DNA of 7,309 nucleotides from UBA2022 sp964621555 (GTDB lineage: Bacteria > Patescibacteriota > Dojkabacteria > SC72). Below, one piece after another: positions 5,516 to 7,309 of the stretch. The stretch spans positions 1-7,309 of the forward strand of contig CAZUOO010000034.1 in assembly GCA_964621555.1 (NCBI GenBank). The letters are read 5' to 3'. Each line of letters starts with the position of its first letter. The first letter of the stretch is position 1. Made by a program: the position numbers and the translations under genes. The notes under the pieces were generated by a model. The model was given only the letters and a program-made list of their open reading frames with translations, searched no databases and was not told where the DNA came from.

Positions 5516-7309
5516 CTATATTCTACCAAGTTTTTTCGCTAGATGTTCTACCTCGTTTAACAGGTTCTCAACCTCAGCAATTCCTTTGTCCCAGAATTCT
5601 CTACTGCTGATATCTATTCCCATTTCCATAAAGATATCCTTGGGTGATTTCTTTCCACCTTCACGAAGGAACTTCTTAACACTCTTAACTTGTGATGGAT
5701 CTGCTTTCACCATTGACTGCAAGGATTTAGATATGAGCAGTCCACTAGCATATGAATATACATAGAAATACATCCTGATATGTGACCAATATACCCACCA
5801 ATTCTCACTACCCTTGTCATACGATACCGAATTACCCATATATGCTTTCATGTGTTTTATGAACATCTCTCCAATTTCATTTTGAGACATATACCCTTTC
5901 TCTTTACTTGTCACGTGTAGTTCCTGTTCAAATTTATAGCAGGCTATCTGTCTAAATATACTTGAAATGTCGCTATCTAGTTTTTTGAATAGCATCATAA
6001 AACGCTCTTCCTCTGAGTAGTTTCTAGATATTTCTTCAAGCGTAAAGTCCTCGAAGAATGTACTTGCTACCTCTGCAGTACTTTTGGGGCTCAAATAATT
6101 GAGCTTGGTATTATTTTCCTTCATCATCACATGGTTCACACCGTGTCCAAGCTCATGAGCAAGAGTCGTTACATCTGATATCTCGTCATTATGATTGAGA
6201 AGTATATATATAGGGTGGGTTATCAATGATATTGAACAGAAACCTCCACCTCTTTTACCTTTCCTTGGAAACACATCTATCCTCCTATTATCAAAGAAGC
6301 GTTGTACAATTTCATAGACTTCGTTGTCGAAGTTATTGTATACAGAAAGCACATACTCTTTTGCCTTTTCGTATGGGAATTTCAATTCTATACTGCCCAC
6401 TGATAGTAGTCTTTCATTATATTTAATCTTCTTTTTACCTAATATCTTGGCTTTCAACTTGTATAGCCTTTGTGATATGTCATATCTAGAGCTCACTGCA
6501 TCAAGAAGTGTGTCAATGAACTTCTCATCTATATCGTCTGTCACTAACCTCTCTATATCTGCTCTCTCTAGTCCTCTTAGCTCATCTATTCGGTGCTTAT
6601 ACTCAAGGATTGAATTTAGCTCCTTGGTGGCAAGTGGCGCTATCTTTTCGAGGATCTGGTTCACCAATTTGGTGGCTTCATCTCTTCTGCTCTCATCCGC
6701 GTCGTAGCAGGCAATAGACATCAGCTTATCAAATCCAACTTTCTCCTTCTTCCCTTCGCTATTTTTAAACTCCATTTCTTCGGAGTATATTAGTTCTTCA
6801 ATCATATCTACCCAGTTTGTATGAGAGGTTTTGGTAGTGGTTAACAGGAGCTTCTCTTCTGCTTCTGAGAGGAGGAATTTCGCTTGATTAAATAGCTTTT
6901 CTAGGAAGTGCTTGTAGTTTGATAGCGGTGCATATTGTAGAAATATCTTCTGTTTCTCTTCAGGTATTTTAGATACTTTATGGGTAAAGAATTGTATGTT
7001 ATTTGCGAGTTTGGTTCTAAGTGTTTCGGACTTATTTACCTGTGCTTTTAGGTTGGTATCTATAGTATCCTCTGATGTTCTTAGAAAGAAGTATAGGTCT
7101 TCATTTGTTAGTACTCCATTGTATTTAGCAAGGAGGTTTTCATATTCTAGAATAGCACTTAGCAGTGTTGCAGGGTCTTCTAAATACCTATTGTCGTTCT
7201 CCCACTTCTTTGCAAATTCCTCATTTTTAGCTTTTGCTATCTTTCGATCTTTCTCTATTTGAGGATCATTGTCTGATTTATATAATATGGATAGGTCCCA
7301 AGTATTATT
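5516..7309 (-). CDS. pepF: Oligoendopeptidase F, M3 family zinc metallopeptidase (N-terminal end outside window)
   Basis: The frame is open to the window edge, giving 597 residues of a protein normally about 600 long, so only a short N-terminal piece is missing. It hydrolyses short peptides in the cytoplasm, mainly in peptide turnover. The visible start NNTWDLSILYKSDNDP carries the WDLSxLY motif typical of PepF N termini, followed by the helical M3 N-terminal domain (about 20-190). The catalytic region has GKRGGGFC (351-358), then TLAHELGHGVNH (382-393) with zinc ligands H385 and H389 and catalytic E386, and the third ligand E413 in TAEVAST. SYASGLL (519-525) fits the conserved Tyr-containing YATG-like segment near the end. 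The methionine at 6805 is internal, since conserved PepF sequence continues upstream of it. First visible gene of the minus-strand operon pepF-ung-glycosyltransferase; its promoter lies outside the window. Confidence 0.95.
   Translation of the reverse strand, partial: NNTWDLSILYKSDNDPQIEKDRKIAKAKNEEFAKKWENDNRYLEDPATLLSAILEYENLLAKYNGVLTNEDLYFFLRTSEDTIDTNLKAQVNKSETLRTKLANNIQFFTHKVSKIPEEKQKIFLQYAPLSNYKHFLEKLFNQAKFLLSEAEEKLLLTTTKTSHTNWVDMIEELIYSEEMEFKNSEGKKEKVGFDKLMSIACYDADESRRDEATKLVNQILEKIAPLATKELNSILEYKHRIDELRGLERADIERLVTDDIDEKFIDTLLDAVSSRYDISQRLYKLKAKILGKKKIKYNERLLSVGSIELKFPYEKAKEYVLSVYNNFDNEVYEIVQRFFDNRRIDVFPRKGKRGGGFCSISLITHPIYILLNHNDEISDVTTLAHELGHGVNHVMMKENNTKLNYLSPKSTAEVASTFFEDFTLEEISRNYSEEERFMMLFKKLDSDISSIFRQIACYKFEQELHVTSKEKGYMSQNEIGEMFIKHMKAYMGNSVSYDKGSENWWVYWSHIRMYFYVYSYASGLLISKSLQSMVKADPSQVKSVKKFLREGGKKSPKDIFMEMGIDISSREFWDKGIAEVENLLNEVEHLAKKLGRI

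Noticed and set aside
5512..5529. TTG at 5529 as the ung start
   Set aside because: It would overlap the pepF stop and add only MVEYS. The ATG at 5514 gives a family-like N terminus and sits one base after the pepF stop.
6324..6707. Long plus-strand open frames opposite pepF, ung and the glycosyltransferase (for example 6324-6707, 5299-5610, 4087-4395)
   Set aside because: They lie wholly antisense to well-conserved genes, have low-complexity Ser/Leu/Phe-rich translations and show no recognisable motif.
5516..6805. A separate 429-residue peptidase starting at the ATG at 6805
   Set aside because: The same frame stays open from 6806 to 7309 and encodes a recognisable PepF N-terminal domain beginning with WDLSILY, so 6805 is an internal methionine and there is no frameshift or truncation.
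1..7309. Reassigned genetic code (TGA as Gly, as in Gracilibacteria/Absconditabacteria)
   Set aside because: Full-length typA, ung and pepF contain no in-frame TGA, whereas frequent TGA-Gly codons would be expected under that code.

Overview
The window looks like a piece of a small, AT-rich bacterial genome, most plausibly a Candidate Phyla Radiation (Patescibacteria) member. This placement is inferred from gene style and compactness: membrane-anchored surface proteins of types seen in that group, short or absent intergenic spaces, several non-ATG starts, and divergent versions of core genes. I could not test it by phylogeny. The standard bacterial code fits: all conserved genes read through without in-frame TGA, and every visible stop is TAA or TAG. 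No rRNA, tRNA, CRISPR array, IS element or integrase is visible, and coding density is close to 100 percent.

Left part (1-2074, plus strand): three tightly linked genes for envelope proteins, each joined to the next by a one-base TAATG stop/start overlap. The first, cut by the window edge, has an Ig-like beta-sandwich tail and a C-terminal membrane anchor. The second has an N-terminal anchor, a six-cysteine module, an acidic linker and a dockerin-like pair of calcium loops. The third has an N-terminal membrane hairpin, a cytoplasmic zinc ribbon, another membrane helix and a cohesin-type domain. A dockerin-like gene directly coupled to a cohesin gene suggests a calcium-dependent protein pair at the cell surface. 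This is the most interesting part of the window.

Middle (2075-4047, plus strand): a 74-bp gap with a strong extended -10 promoter placed so that transcription should begin at or next to the ATG of typA, a TypA/BipA translational GTPase. The typA mRNA is therefore probably leaderless. A possible intrinsic terminator straddles the typA stop codon.

Right part (4044-7309, minus strand): a probable operon transcribed right to left: pepF (oligoendopeptidase F, missing only a short N-terminal piece), ung (uracil-DNA glycosylase) and a family 2 glycosyltransferase. It converges on typA, and the two terminal stop codons overlap. The functions (peptide breakdown, base-excision repair, glycan synthesis) are unrelated, so this is probably housekeeping packed by genome reduction rather than a pathway.
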